Source: CAYYDE01 sp964470525 (GTDB lineage: Bacteria; Patescibacteriota; Gracilibacteria; BD1-5; UBA6164). From it: 64,000 nucleotides of DNA. Location of the stretch: positions 1 through 64,000 of the forward strand of contig CAYYDE010000001.1 of the NCBI GenBank assembly GCA_964470525.1. The letters are read 5' to 3'. Position numbers and translations under genes: made by a program. This document shows positions 33,148 to 43,320 of this stretch, one piece after another. Under the pieces are notes generated by a model. That model was not told where the DNA came from and made no database searches. It saw nothing but the letters and a program-made list of their open reading frames with translations. Each line of letters starts with the position of its first letter. Positions within the stretch are counted from its first letter, which is position 1.

Positions 33148-34290
33148 TTACTTTTCTAAAACCTTAAAAGTTAATAATTTATTCCTATAATATTCATATT
33201 GTTGTCTTCTTACCTCTAATTCAGCAGGGAGTCAAATACTTATATCATTTACCAAAGCATCAAATTTATCAAGAATTGAAACAATTTCTTGTTGTTTTTC
33301 TAGGTCTAGTTTTCAGTTTTTATATGGAATAGGAATAAGAATCTTATTTAAATTTTGTTGATTTAATTTTGGCTGTGCAGCACCTGAAATATATTTTGAT
33401 AAATCAATAGAATTTAAATATATTTCAACTAATCTTCTTGTATTATAATTATCAAATTGTAAAATATGTGCATGATTATTTACCCAATTTTTACCAGTAA
33501 TTGAAAATGCAATCGGTGTATTTCTAGCAAGTAAATTTGCACCATCCTCAGAAATCAATAAAAAATCTCCATCAAAAATATAATCATCCACATAATCAAC
33601 AATTCAAGAAGCTCAATAATAAGGATATTTTCAACTATTTCTATCTCAACTTGTTACGGGTTTTCTTTTATTATCTAAATTAATAGATATTTGATTCAAA
33701 GTTTTCCACTCAACCTCATCATCTGCAAAACTCAATAAATCATTTCTATAATATTCATATTGTTTCTTTCTTGCTTCCAGCTCTGCTTCCAGCTCTGCTT
33801 CCAGCAGAGTAAAAGTATCAAGAATTTTTACTATTTCTTTTTGGATTTTGATAGGTGGGATTGGGATTTGAATTTTTGAATAAGTTTGAATCCATTGTCT
33901 GGCATGATCTTGAGGAGAATAAGTTAGACAACTCATTGCATAAAAAACATAACGAAGATCATATTCTTCAATATTTTTAGATGTTAGCATTTTCATCGCT
34001 GATGATTTTGCTTTAAAATTAAAATCTACCCACTTAAAGGCTGTTGTAAAATCATCAAAAATTATAACTGGACTCTCTTTAGTAGCATTATAAATTCACT
34101 TTTCTTCATTCGTATATCAAAGAATAAAGGTTTGTCATGCAGTTAAAACGGGAGTTTTATATAAATCATTATAATTTGTTGAATCTACCAAATACCTTGT
34201 TGGTTGTTCATAATCTATAACCTCTCATAACTCTTTTAAATCCACTCAATTAGGACAAAACTCATTTAATAGTTGTTCTATTTTATTCAT
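33148..34290 (-). CDS. hsdS: Type I restriction specificity subunit (system 2)
   Basis: 380 aa. Two recognition halves, each followed by a conserved helix ending RKKQYEYYRNDLLSF (middle) and RRQQYEYYRNKLLTF (C-terminus), the type IC signature. The first spacer helix carries repeated LEAE units (about residues 164-174), encoded by a 12-bp tandem repeat. In EcoR124-type HsdS the number of such 4-residue repeats sets the spacing between the two half sites. The gene lies 11 bp after hsdM and overlaps almost directly with prrC. Confidence 0.93.
33772..33804 (-). repeat. 12-bp tandem repeat in hsdS spacer
   Basis: Unit GCTTCCAGCTCT on the plus strand, 2.75 copies, all identical; on the coding strand CTGGAAGCAGAG, giving LEAE-LEAE-LEA. 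The unit length is a multiple of three, so copy change keeps the frame. Confidence 0.9.
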
Positions 34291-34301
34291 AATTTCTGTA
34301 A

Positions 34302-35858
34302 TTATTTAATTTTTTTTCCTTCAATATCTGCAACTATTTCATCAATAGAAGTTCTTAATACATTTTGTTTTGCTACAATTTCAGATATTTTAATATTCAA
34401 TTCTTGAATATCTATCTTTTCTCTTGTATCCTTTTGTTCTACATAACTTGAAACTGCAATGTTGTAATCATTTTGAGCAATAGCACTATTATCTACTATT
34501 TTTGCAAAATGTTCTACATCTTGACGTGAAATATAAGCATTCAATATTTTCTTACGATTATCATCAGTAAGAGTATTTTTTGCACTTCATCTAACAAATT
34601 CAGTAGAAGCATCTATAAACAAAGTTTTGTTGTCTTTTTTTGATTTCTTGAGAATTAGAATACAAGTAGCAATAGTTGTTCAGAAAAATAAATCAGGAGG
34701 CAATTGAATCACTGCATCTACATAATTATTTTCAATCAAATACTTTCTAATTTTAGCTTCTGCTCATCATCTATAAAGCACTCATGGAAACTCAACTATT
34801 GCGGCAGTCCCACTTGTAGAAAGCCATGTTAACATATGAAGAGTAAATGCTAAATCTGCTTTTGATTTTGGAGCTAGAACTCATGCAGGAGAAAAACGAG
34901 GATCATTGATAAGTATAGGATTTGCATCTCATTCCCAATTTATTGAGTATGGAGGATTTGAAACTATTGCATCAAAAGGTTCATCATCCCAATGTTTTGG
35001 GTTCATTAAAGTATCTCCATGAGCTATATTAAACTTTTCATAATTAATGTCATGAAGAAACATGTTAATACGACAAAGGTTAAAAGTCGTTATGTTTACC
35101 TCTTGTCCATAAAATCATCCACGAACATTTTCTTTCCCAAGTACTTTTGCAAATTTTAAAAGTAAAGAACCTGAACCACAACAAGGATCATACACTTTAT
35201 TTACTTGTGTTCTTCACACAGTTGTAATCTCTGCTAAAAGTTCACTTACTTCCTGAGGTGTAAAAAACTCCCCTCAAGATTTTCCAGCATTACTTGCATA
35301 CATTTGCATGAGATACTCATAAGCATCTCAAAAAATATCAATTGTATTATCATGGTAATTTCCAAGAGGTAGATTTGACACTGAAACTAAAAGTTCTGTC
35401 AATTTTTTATTTCTTTGTTCCACTGTAGCTCAAAGCTTATTTGAATTTACATTAAAATCATCAAACAATCCTTTTATATCATCTTCACTGTCTGTCCCAT
35501 TTGCAGAAGTTTCTATATTTTTAAAAACTTTTGAAAGAGTTTCATTCAAATTAGCATCATTTTTTGCATTCTTTACAACATTTACAAAAAGTTCACTTGG
35601 TAATATATAAAATCATTTATCACTTACAATATCCCTTCTTCCATACTCAGCCTCTTTGTCAGATATTTTTGAATAATCAAATCCTGATCACTCTAAATTA
35701 TTAATATATCTAGTAAGGTTTTCACTTATAAAACGGTAAAAAAGCATTCATAAAACGTATTGTTTAAAATCCCAACCATCTACACTTCACCTTGCATCAT
35801 TAGCCATTTTCCAAATAGCTTTATGAAGTTCTGCTCTTTCTAGTTCTTTTGTTGTCAT
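34302..35858 (-). CDS. hsdM: Type I DNA methyltransferase M subunit (system 2)
   Basis: 518 aa, nearly the length of EcoR124I HsdM. Motif I is YDPCCGSGSLLLKFAKVLG, motif IV NPPYSINW, preceded by GGEFFTPQEVSELL. N6-adenine methylation of the bipartite target, with HsdS. It heads the operon; the AbiE pair is 99 bp upstream on the same strand and could be cotranscribed. Confidence 0.95.
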
Positions 35859-35957
35859 AACGAAGTGGTTAATATCTAAATTTACGCATTTGACTAAGTA
35901 TCCAGTGCATAATACACAAAAAACACCTTTTTCAAAATCTTTTTTTATTGATTACCT

Positions 35958-36815
35958 CTACTTTTTAAAAGATAAGATAAAATTATAAATTTCATCAAAA
36001 TGAAAATCAAAATCATCATTTAAAACTGGTTTGAGATCAGTGATAATTTGTTTTTGTAGATTCTTGTAATTCTCTTCAAGAGTGTATTTATAATCAGCTT
36101 CTTGAAGCTTTATATCAAGAAGTTTCTTGAAGTCTTTATTTTGAAAATCAAAATTTGAATTTGTTTTTACAAACCAAATATCAAAAAAATCTCTGATTGC
36201 TGGGGTTGTTCTTGTTAGACTCGCTCTCATTTTTTCAGCCATTGCTTCTTGTAAATGAATACACTTAATAGAATGGTTTCAAAAAATATTTTCTTCTAAA
36301 AATGTATCTTGGAAGCTTGATTTTATTTGTCCTGTAAAAGTTGGAAGATATAATGTATTTTTGAGAGAAATATCTATTTTGATTGTTTGAATTGAATTAT
36401 CCAAAATTGATTGATATTCAAAAGTAAACATTGCAAGTTTATGTTCATCAAACTTTGTTCTTTCGTCTCTCAGTTTTAATCACAGAACACTTAAATCCTT
36501 TGAAAAATCCTCTTCATATTTTTTTAAGAGAGTTTGTCTTGCTGTTCTTCACAGATCTTGATTGATTACAAAATCCAGATCTTCACTTAAACGAAAATAT
36601 GGAAAATAAATTTTATTCAAACACGTTCCTCATTTAAAAATAAGATCAGGATATTTTTCTCAGAATTTTATTAAAATTAAAGTCAGTAAAAAATCTTTTT
36701 CAAATTTTGATTTCTCAAAATTTTTTGTATTTGAGTGATCTAAAATTTGTATAAAATCTTTTATTTTATAATTTTTATAGTTTGGAAGAAAATTACTTAT
36801 TTTTCCAATGTACAT
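35958..36815 (-). CDS. abiEii: AbiEii-like nucleotidyltransferase toxin
   Basis: 285 aa. The nucleotidyltransferase core reads FKGGTCLNKIYFPYFRLSEDLDF (GGT at residues 62-64, acidic pair in SEDLDF at 77-82); a later helix has IHLQEAMAEKMRAS and FFDIWF, as in AbiEii/MenT-type toxins. Such enzymes modify tRNA or other targets with nucleotides and arrest growth on infection. The start overlaps the end of the cognate antitoxin gene by 19 bp. The Gly pair preceding Thr includes a UGA codon. Confidence 0.85.
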
Positions 36816-37396
36816 AATTTTTTTATTTTAGTAAGTATTGTTTGTGAAGAATATTTTGTTGCTATTTTTATAAGTTTATCTTTGTCTATTCAATATGGAA
36901 GACTTTCAAATTCTTTTCACTCTTTTATCATTTGAATGAAAGCTCTTTCTATAGTCATAATTTCATAAGAATATTCTTCAAATTTTTCTTTTTTTGTCCC
37001 ATAAAAAAAACTCTCTCTTTGTCTCACAAAGATAAATTTAGAATCTCATATAATTTTTTTTCAAGAAATTTTTGTATTATAAATAGTTTGCCACTCAGCT
37101 ACTTGTTCACTGAGACTGTATCTATTATAGACTCATAATCCACCAAAAACATACATTTCATCTCACATATAAAAACTCCCTACAACAAATGGATGAACAA
37201 ATGCATTATACTTGTTCACTATATAATTTTTTCATCTCTTTATAGGAGTAATAAGTCCTAAATTAGAAAGATTTGTAATAGTGTAATTTGGAGCAAATTT
37301 ATCTAAAAGTTTTTGTAATAGCTCTTCATCTATATATGGTTTTCCATAAATATCTAATTTTTCTCTTATTTTTGCTATCTTATTTATGATTTTCAT
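36797..37396 (-). CDS. abiEi: AbiEi-like antitoxin/transcriptional regulator
   Basis: 199 aa, directly upstream of and overlapping abiEii, as in type IV AbiE systems. The N-terminal half contains a winged-helix-like region (TITNLSNLGLITPIKRGKNY); the remainder has YGTKKEKFEE and SYEIMTIERAFIQM, comparable to the AbiEi C-terminal antitoxin domain. AbiEi proteins repress their own promoter by binding inverted repeats; the palindrome-containing 35-bp repeat ends 9 bp before this start codon and is a good operator candidate. Confidence 0.7.
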
Positions 37397-37404
37397 ATTT
37401 TATA

Positions 37405-37439
37405 TTGTAGTTATAAAAACTATAATATCTTATACTTTT
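37405..37439 (-). repeat. 35-bp direct repeat, right copy (possible abiE promoter/operator)
   Basis: Identical to 27852-27886 and in the same orientation. Read on the minus strand it leads straight into the abiEi ATG. It contains TAGTTATAAAAACTA, a dyad that could bind AbiEi. Confidence 0.75.
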
Positions 37440-37532
37440 TTACTACAAATGCAAATTATTTTTTCATGATTAAATCATACTTATAGTGAAAAATTATTAT
37501 TTTGTTTACTTTTTCACGTATAGTTTGGATTT

Positions 37533-37685
37533 TTATTCAAATTTAAGTCATCAGCTGAGTGTAAAAGTTGGTTTTTGTGATTCTGTATTCTTCAATATTT
37601 TCTTTTCTAAAAATAAGTATTGAAAAATAGAAAGGAGCATAAGTCATAATAAAATTGATACTATAAATTGTAAGATTTTTTTCAT
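37533..37685 (-). CDS. Small membrane protein
   Basis: 50 aa. A Met-Lys-Lys start, one hydrophobic helix (residues ~4-24), then a short polar tail. It lies 2 bp after the stop of the 165-aa membrane protein gene, so cotranslation is likely. Could be a small toxin or an accessory subunit; nothing in the sequence decides. Confidence 0.4.
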
Positions 37686-37687
37686 AT

Positions 37688-38185
37688 TTATATTTTAAAA
37701 AATAAAAATACTTTTCTTTCTGTATTAATTTTAAATATTAATTTTTTAGATATATCACTAATTTTATTTTCTCTTGAATTTAAAGTTAAAGCATCAAATT
37801 CTAATTCAGGACTATGATTCAATTCTATGTTAGTGTACTCTGTAAAATCTTTTTCTAAAAATGGAAAATAAATATTTATCAAGGTCCAAATTTTGTCTCT
37901 TAATTTTTGCTTTTTATTTGCCTCAATAAAGTGTCTACTTATGATAGATTGAAATTTTTCTAGATCTTCGTGAGTTTTTATATTTTCCCCTTCCATCTCA
38001 TATCTATCTTTTAAATCATCAACTTGAGATAAAATATCCTGATAAGTGTAAAGGGTTAATAATAACTCCTCTCACTTCTCTTGTAATCTAAAGAATCTAT
38101 CCTTCTTTAAGTTGTAATAATACACAACTATTCAAGATAGTCATCAAATGAAACCTCAAACAATAGCAATTAATAACTCTTTCAT
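37688..38185 (-). CDS. Membrane-anchored protein of unknown function
   Basis: 165 aa. One N-terminal helix with Gly-rich face (IVGGFIGGLSGIVVYYY, three Gly from UGA), then a long helical cytoplasmic domain with acidic and aromatic residues. This anchor-plus-helix layout recurs in small defence-associated membrane proteins, but no family is recognised. It is between the DUF4209 gene and the 50-aa gene. Confidence 0.5.
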
Positions 38186-38226
38186 ATTTTTATTTTTAGA
38201 TATTAAAAATTAGTAAAATAATGTTA

Positions 38227-39969
38227 TTATTTAGGAAGAACTTTAATAATTATAAAACACAACAATATATGAAACAATCTATCAGAAACCTTTTTACTAT
38301 GAAAAAAGTCTAACTCTATTCAATGAGCTAAATTATTTCTTAAATTCCATCATTCAACTTTTGTTAAAATTAATCTAAAATATAACTCAAAATCATCTCA
38401 TCGAGTTTTGAAAATATTTTTTATTAATCAACTACATATTAGCTTATCAAGTGAAACATATTCAGTTTTATTGTCTCTAAAATTGATAACTGTATATCAA
38501 AGTGTTTCATTTAAAGCTCTAAAGGATTTTTCTAAAAAAGGTATTACTAAAAAATTGAACTCTAAATAATCTCATTTGTAGTACTTCCTCAAAATAGTTT
38601 TTAATAGAACCTCATCTTTTTGATTAAATATTGTATCTTTCATGAACTCTTTTAGTAAATCCTTTACCTGAAATACCTTAGTAAAATTTGATAATACCCT
38701 ATCAATAAAAATACTCCCTATATGCAGGTCCTGTCTTAACTGTTCATATAAGTTCCCCTCATAATCATCATTTATAGGAAGAGTATTATTTATAACAAAT
38801 CATTTATCATCTATTGTTCTTCTATTTATCATATAGGACAAAGGATAATTTTTTACTAATTCATCTAATAGTTTTTTAGTTCTTTTTATGCTTATAACAT
38901 AATTCACACAAATTTTTGGTATAATCTTATCGGAGTCATTAAAAAAACTATCTATATAATCATTCATTTCCTTATCAGTAATTTTATGAGATGTAGAAAC
39001 TTCTTTAAAATCGAAATTCGTATTTTTCATTTTTCTTTGAAAATCATTTAGAATTTGATCTTTTTCACTTTTTATATTGTAATTATCCTGATAAATAGTA
39101 AATAAATTTATTAATTCATGAAAATAGTTAGATACTGTTAATCAATCGTTATTTCTCTCAATAAAAATATAGCTAATCTCTTTTATTTTTAATAAAACTC
39201 TTAATAAATTTATAAAATCATTTTTCAATTTATAATACCTTGTTAATCTATTTCCAACATGTTTTATTAGATAAATATCTTGAAAATTGTTTAATTTCAA
39301 CTCTAAAGTATTAATTATTTTAGATTCATTTTCTTTCGATAATTTTACTTTTTTATTTTCTAATAAGTAGTCATAAGAAAAGCCCCATAATCAAGGTTTA
39401 TTATCTTCAGAGATTTGATCTTCATAGCTAATTATTAAATCCACAAGTTCATTGGTTTTCTTTTTTTGAGATAAAGCAATTGACACATCTAATAATCTTT
39501 TAAGAAAAAATTTTCCATCTAAAGAAGTAAGAACACCATGTTTTACTCACAATATTCATGATTCTATAAAGTTTGTCTTTATTGAAAAATCTAATTCCTT
39601 TCAAGTAATCATCTCATTTAAATCATAAATTAAATCAAGATATCTAATTTTTAAAAATAGGTTTTTTGATTTAATAGATCTATTTTTCCAATAAGTTAAC
39701 ACATTTTCTGTTAAATAACTTCTTCAAGGATTTTCAGTTGAGGTTCAGTCTCAATTATTAAAAATTGCATAAGGTCAAAAATAAGTTCCCCAATTAGATA
39801 ATCAATTCACATTTGGGTGTAAAGAAAAAGCAAGATATTCAGATAAAACCTCATTTGAAATTTCCATATTTTTTTCCTGATGTTTTCTAATGTAATTATT
39901 TATAATTGTTTGTAATTCATAATATTTATTTCAATTATAATTTTCGATTTCTTGAATTAAATCATTCAT
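38227..39969 (-). CDS. DUF4209-like protein
   Basis: 580 aa, soluble and helical, rich in Asn, Ile and Lys. Near the C-terminus the motif NLRNNLAHGIELDFF matches the conserved R-N-x-x-A-H-G block of DUF4209-type proteins, a His-containing motif related to HEPN-like R-x4-6-H patterns seen in RNases. A toxin-like RNase function is an inference. It begins a minus-strand run with the 165-aa and 50-aa membrane proteins downstream and a membrane protein upstream. Confidence 0.55.
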
Positions 39970-39998
39970 TTTGTATAACTATAGATTATAAGGGACAA

Positions 39999-40730
39999 TT
40001 ACAGTGAATCATCATTTTTTAAATATTTCTCACAAAATTTATTATAGTCTTCGTTTAAAGAATTTTTTTCATCTGCTTTCATAGAAGAGAATTTATAGCT
40101 TTCTGTTTTTATTTCAATGCTTTCAACTTTATTTGCTGGAATGATAAGTTTTTTTCAACAAATATCTAAAAAATAATAATCCTGATTATAAAATAAATAT
40201 TTTCAATACACTTCTTTATTATCTCCATATTTTATTATAGCTACTTTAAAAGAAAATGTAGCTATAATCATAAAAAGAAATAGTAATAAAAATAAAAAAA
40301 TAAAATACTTTACATAGAAGCGATCAATTTTTTCTCAATATTTTTTGGAAAACTCTTTTCTTTTATCTTCAAATAAATCAAGATACTTAATCAAAAATAA
40401 AAATCCTAACAATAAAATAAAAATAGCTTTTCCAAGGATTCAAACATTAAAAAAAATAGCTATGAGTAAAAAAAATACTCATATAAATAAAATTATAAAA
40501 CTTGTAATTGAAAGAAAGAATAATGATAAAATAATAATAAAAAGTACTAAAGAGAAAGTAATACTAATGTAATTTAATCAGGTAAATCAAAGAATAAGCA
40601 ATAAAATTATTACTTGTGTAGTTATTCAAATTAAATATGCTAAAACTCATATTTCTTTATTTTTCTTAACAAAAGTAACAAATGTTTTTACTTTATCAAG
40701 AACAGATAGTTTTACTTTTTTCTTTCACAT
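39999..40730 (-). CDS. Multipass membrane protein of unknown function
   Basis: 243 aa. Hydrophobic segments at about residues 27-50, 53-75, 78-112 and 142-165, then a soluble tail of ~75 residues ending in KYLKNDDSL. The start codon is followed at once by a UGA-Gly. It is upstream of the DUF4209-like gene (29-bp gap), probably the same operon. No family recognised. Confidence 0.5.
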
Positions 40731-41125
40731 CAACTCTAATTTAAAATATAACGTTATTAATTTTTTATAAAATTTTTACATCAACTTTCTTATTACTAAT
40801 ATAATGAATACATAATTTGTAATAAGACTATAAATGCTCTCCATTATATACAAAAAATAGAGTATGTAAAGCTAAAATATTGGTTTTACTCAACATATCA
40901 CTTATTTTTTCTTTCATCCTCAAAATCTCCCCTATCAACATTCCAAAATCTTCATTTTTCAATCATTTCAACAAAAGTAAAAAAGTTTTCATAAAAATAA
41001 AAACAATAAAGAAAATGTATTTTAAAAAAACAAAGAAAAAACAAGGTAGTACAGAGTCTCCACCTTGTTTTTTATTTTATCAAATTTTTTCTTTTTTCAT
41101 TACTTTATTTTTTAAATTTATTGTT
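40731..41125. other. Intergenic region with an orphan hairpin
   Basis: No convincing gene. A plus-strand open frame from about 40880 (non-ATG start) reads into the 39-aa gene below, but it crosses a strong terminator-type hairpin at 41036-41074 (AAAAAACAAGGT / ACCTTGTTTTTT) and is F/K-rich, so I do not accept it. The hairpin may end a short plus-strand RNA or a minus-strand transcript. Confidence 0.4.
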
Positions 41126-41245
41126 ATGAAAACTTTTATAAACTTTTTGATTCAAATTATTGAAAAATACGAAGATGCAGTGTACTGATATCACATCAAT
41201 TTGGACACTTGAAAAATTCAAATTTGAGATTACGAACTAAAATAA
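41126..41245 (+). CDS. Very small protein
   Basis: 39 aa (MKTFINFLIQIIEKYEDAVY, then three UGA-Gly and a basic end). Its stop sits in the 5' arm of an intrinsic terminator, which supports it as the end of a transcript. It precedes the Clp-like gene on the same strand. Function unknown. Confidence 0.4.
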
Positions 41246-41275
41246 AGATTATTGAAAAATAATCTTTATTTTTTT
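41241..41275 (+). terminator. Intrinsic terminator
   Basis: Stem AATAAAGATTATT / AATAATCTTTATT with a T-tract, overlapping the stop of the 39-aa frame. Confidence 0.85.
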
Positions 41276-41352
41276 ATAAAAAAGTAAAAAAATCACAAAA
41301 AATAAAAAAATCATATATATAATATTAGTATTATTTCTTAACCAATTAAAAA

Positions 41353-42420
41353 ATGACATCTCGAGAAGATTATAAAAAAATGTTCGAACACCTAGAGAAT
41401 CGATGAAAAAACAAACAAGAACCGTATTTCTTTGAAAAACGTGACTTGGAAACACTATATATTCACTTAAAAAATACAATAAAATGACAAGATGAAGTTA
41501 TTATGCAGTATATTAAAAACTTTCATCTGTATCTCTATAGATGAAAAAATAACGAGAATAACCTTGGCTCGTACCTTCAGATCGGTAGCAGCTGAGTATG
41601 AAAAAACGCTCTGCTAAGCGAAATAGCAAAAGTTCTTTGATTCGAAACCCACGTAATAGACTTGTCGAGCTACTTTTATATAGAAATAAGTTCATTGTTT
41701 TGATCTACTTCTTGATTTAATAATTGAGAAGATGCAATCATGCAATGAATCTACGAAAAAGCTGAAAAAAATGACTGAAAAATGATCCTGATTTTTGATG
41801 AAATAGAAAAATGAAAAGTATCAGAAAATTCAAATTTTGCGTGATTTTTCAGTTCAATAATGAACATGCTCCATAATAAGGAAATGGAATTAAAAAACAT
41901 AAACAAAACTATCAATTTTCAGAATTTTATCTTTGTCTTCAATTCGAACATGTGATTCGATGATTTTAATGAAGAAAAAGTGAATACGAGAAAAATCTGA
42001 TTCAATATATGAGATGATATTTCAGAAGTAAAAAAAACAGATGAAAAAAAGTTTTCTATAACTGCTGATAAAATTAAAAATATGTTCAAAAATGATTATA
42101 AAGTCAGCGTGAGCGTCTACAATAGACTCTTTCGTGGAGATAACATACTTATATTTAATCCAATATCACTTCAAGAAGCAGAAAAATTTTTTGAACAAGA
42201 ATTTTTCAAAATGACCGATGAATTAAAAAATAATATGAGACTCAAAAAAGAATTTGATATTGAAAAGTACAGGCATCATATCAAAAATTATGATATCTTA
42301 AAAGGTTACAGGGGTGTAAAAGACATAGTTCATACAACAATAAAATCTGAAATTATGAACGACCACATAAAAATGAAATGGGACTTAAAAATTCAAAAAA
42401 GAAAAAAATTATTTAAATAA
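41353..42420 (+). CDS. Clp-like AAA+ ATPase with altered Walker A
   Basis: 355 aa, one AAA+ module. GQDEVIMQYIKNFHLYLYRG resembles the ClpA/ClpX entry helix. Walker A is IGSSGVGKNALLSEIAKVLG (GKN where GKT/GKS is normal, ~residue 83), Walker B MILIFDEIEKGK (~145), and the sensor/arginine-finger block YNRLFRGDNILIFNPISLQEA (~270) parallels the Clp L-N-R-x-D-E-I-I-x-F-x-P-L region. The Asn at the P-loop Thr/Ser position may weaken Mg2+ binding. No N-terminal Clp domain and no ClpP loop seen. Codon use in the first third shows somewhat more GC. Likely part of an operon with the next two genes. Confidence 0.7.
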
Positions 42421-42434
42421 TTAATATTAAAAAC

Positions 42435-42869
42435 ATGAAAAAATTAATAAATAGGGTCTTATATGATACCAATAAAATGAGAAAAATTATACAAGTTGAA
42501 TCTTGAAAATGAAAATGGTATTCAAGTTACACAATATATCTGCATGGTAGCTGAAAAATTCTGTTATATGAAAAATTTAATAACTTCTATTTCCTCAGAT
42601 CTGGAACGTTAGATATTTGAAATTACAGTATGGATTTATACATTATAAGTTTGGACGATATCTATAAATACACTGAGAATCTCAAATCTGAACTCAGAGC
42701 TGAAGTAATAAAGGAAAATATTTTATCATTAATGAAAAACAAAAATGAAGACTCTCACACAGATAACAAAAAAAAGAGGTGAAATAACCGCAGTGGAAAT
42801 GCTTCTCATAGATTCGCACTTGCAGGCTTATTTGGTTTACTTTGAAATAATTGACAAAAAAGACTATAA
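42435..42869 (+). CDS. Protein of unknown function overlapping the next frame
   Basis: 144 aa, 14 bp after the Clp-like gene. It is basic and Tyr-rich. The last 42 residues overlap the start of the following gene in another frame and read as a low-complexity tail (RGNNRSGNASHRF, ALAGLFGLLGNNGQ), so the natural end may be earlier, or a frameshift may join the two genes. No family recognised. Confidence 0.45.
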
Positions 42870-43008
42870 TTATCAAATGATTCCCATATCTGAAGAATCA
42901 ATGTTTGCATGGCTACACGACAGGAAATACTGGTTATACCAACATCCTGAAGAGTACAAAAAATTAATGGAAAAATTAAAAAAGATTTATATTAAAAGAG
43001 ATTTTTAA
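42745..43008 (+). CDS. Small protein of unknown function
   Basis: 87 aa, overlapping the previous gene by 125 bp in a different frame. The sequence has balanced protein-like composition (AVEMLLIDSHLQAYLVYFEI, MFAWLHDRKYWLYQHPEEYK) and ends at a terminator, so this frame is the more credible one in the overlap. No UGA in frame. No family recognised. Confidence 0.5.
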   Translation: MKTLTQITKKRGEITAVEMLLIDSHLQAYLVYFEIIDKKDYNYQMIPISEESMFAWLHDRKYWLYQHPEEYKKLMEKLKKIYIKRDF

Positions 43009-43021
43009 ATCTCTTTTTTTT
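42994..43021 (+). terminator. Intrinsic terminator
   Basis: Stem AAAAGAGATTT / AAATCTCTTTT around the stop codon of the 87-aa gene, followed by T8. Confidence 0.85.
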
Positions 43022-43070
43022 GTTTTAAAATAGGCATAATTGACATTTTTATATTTTAAATATAATGAAG

Positions 43071-43236
43071 TTACCACAAAAATTTTATGAATATATCAGC
43101 TACTCTTTTAAAAAAGAGTGGATTTTCATGCAAATTATAGCAAACTAGAGAACCTTTACAACAAATTCTCTAGTTATAATCTGCTATTGTTATTTGTAAA
43201 ATTTTTGTGGTAAAAAATGAGTAAAGGTTCTCTAAT
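43071..43236 (+). ncRNA. Structured RNA or miniature inverted-repeat element
   Basis: A perfect 17-bp inverted repeat (TTACCACAAAAATTTTA at 43071-43087; its complement at 43197-43213) encloses two more hairpins: ACTCTTTT/AAAAGAGT near 43112-43129, and ATAGCA..AACTAGAGAA (43137-43152) pairing with TTCTCTAGTT..TGCTAT (43166-43187). The loop of the last hairpin belongs to AGAGAACCTTTAC (43147-43159), which is fully complementary to GTAAAGGTTCTCT at 43221-43233, giving a possible pseudoknot or switch. A terminator follows. Terminal repeats alone would also fit a MITE. Confidence 0.5.
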
Positions 43237-43263
43237 TTTGTCATAAAATAATTTTATAATTAC

Positions 43264-43308
43264 AAAATAAAGAAGAATTCTGAACTCAGAAAACTTCTTT
43301 ATTTTTTT
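43264..43308 (+). terminator. Intrinsic terminator
   Basis: Stem AAATAAAGAAG / CTTCTTTATTT with an inner TTCTG/CAGAA helix and a T-tract; it would end a transcript of the structured element. Confidence 0.8.
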
Positions 43309-43320
43309 ATTTTTTTAGTA

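Noticed and set aside
40880..41245. Longer plus-strand gene upstream of the 39-aa frame
   Set aside because: No ATG, F/K-rich composition, and it would cross a strong terminator hairpin; only the ATG at 41126 was kept.
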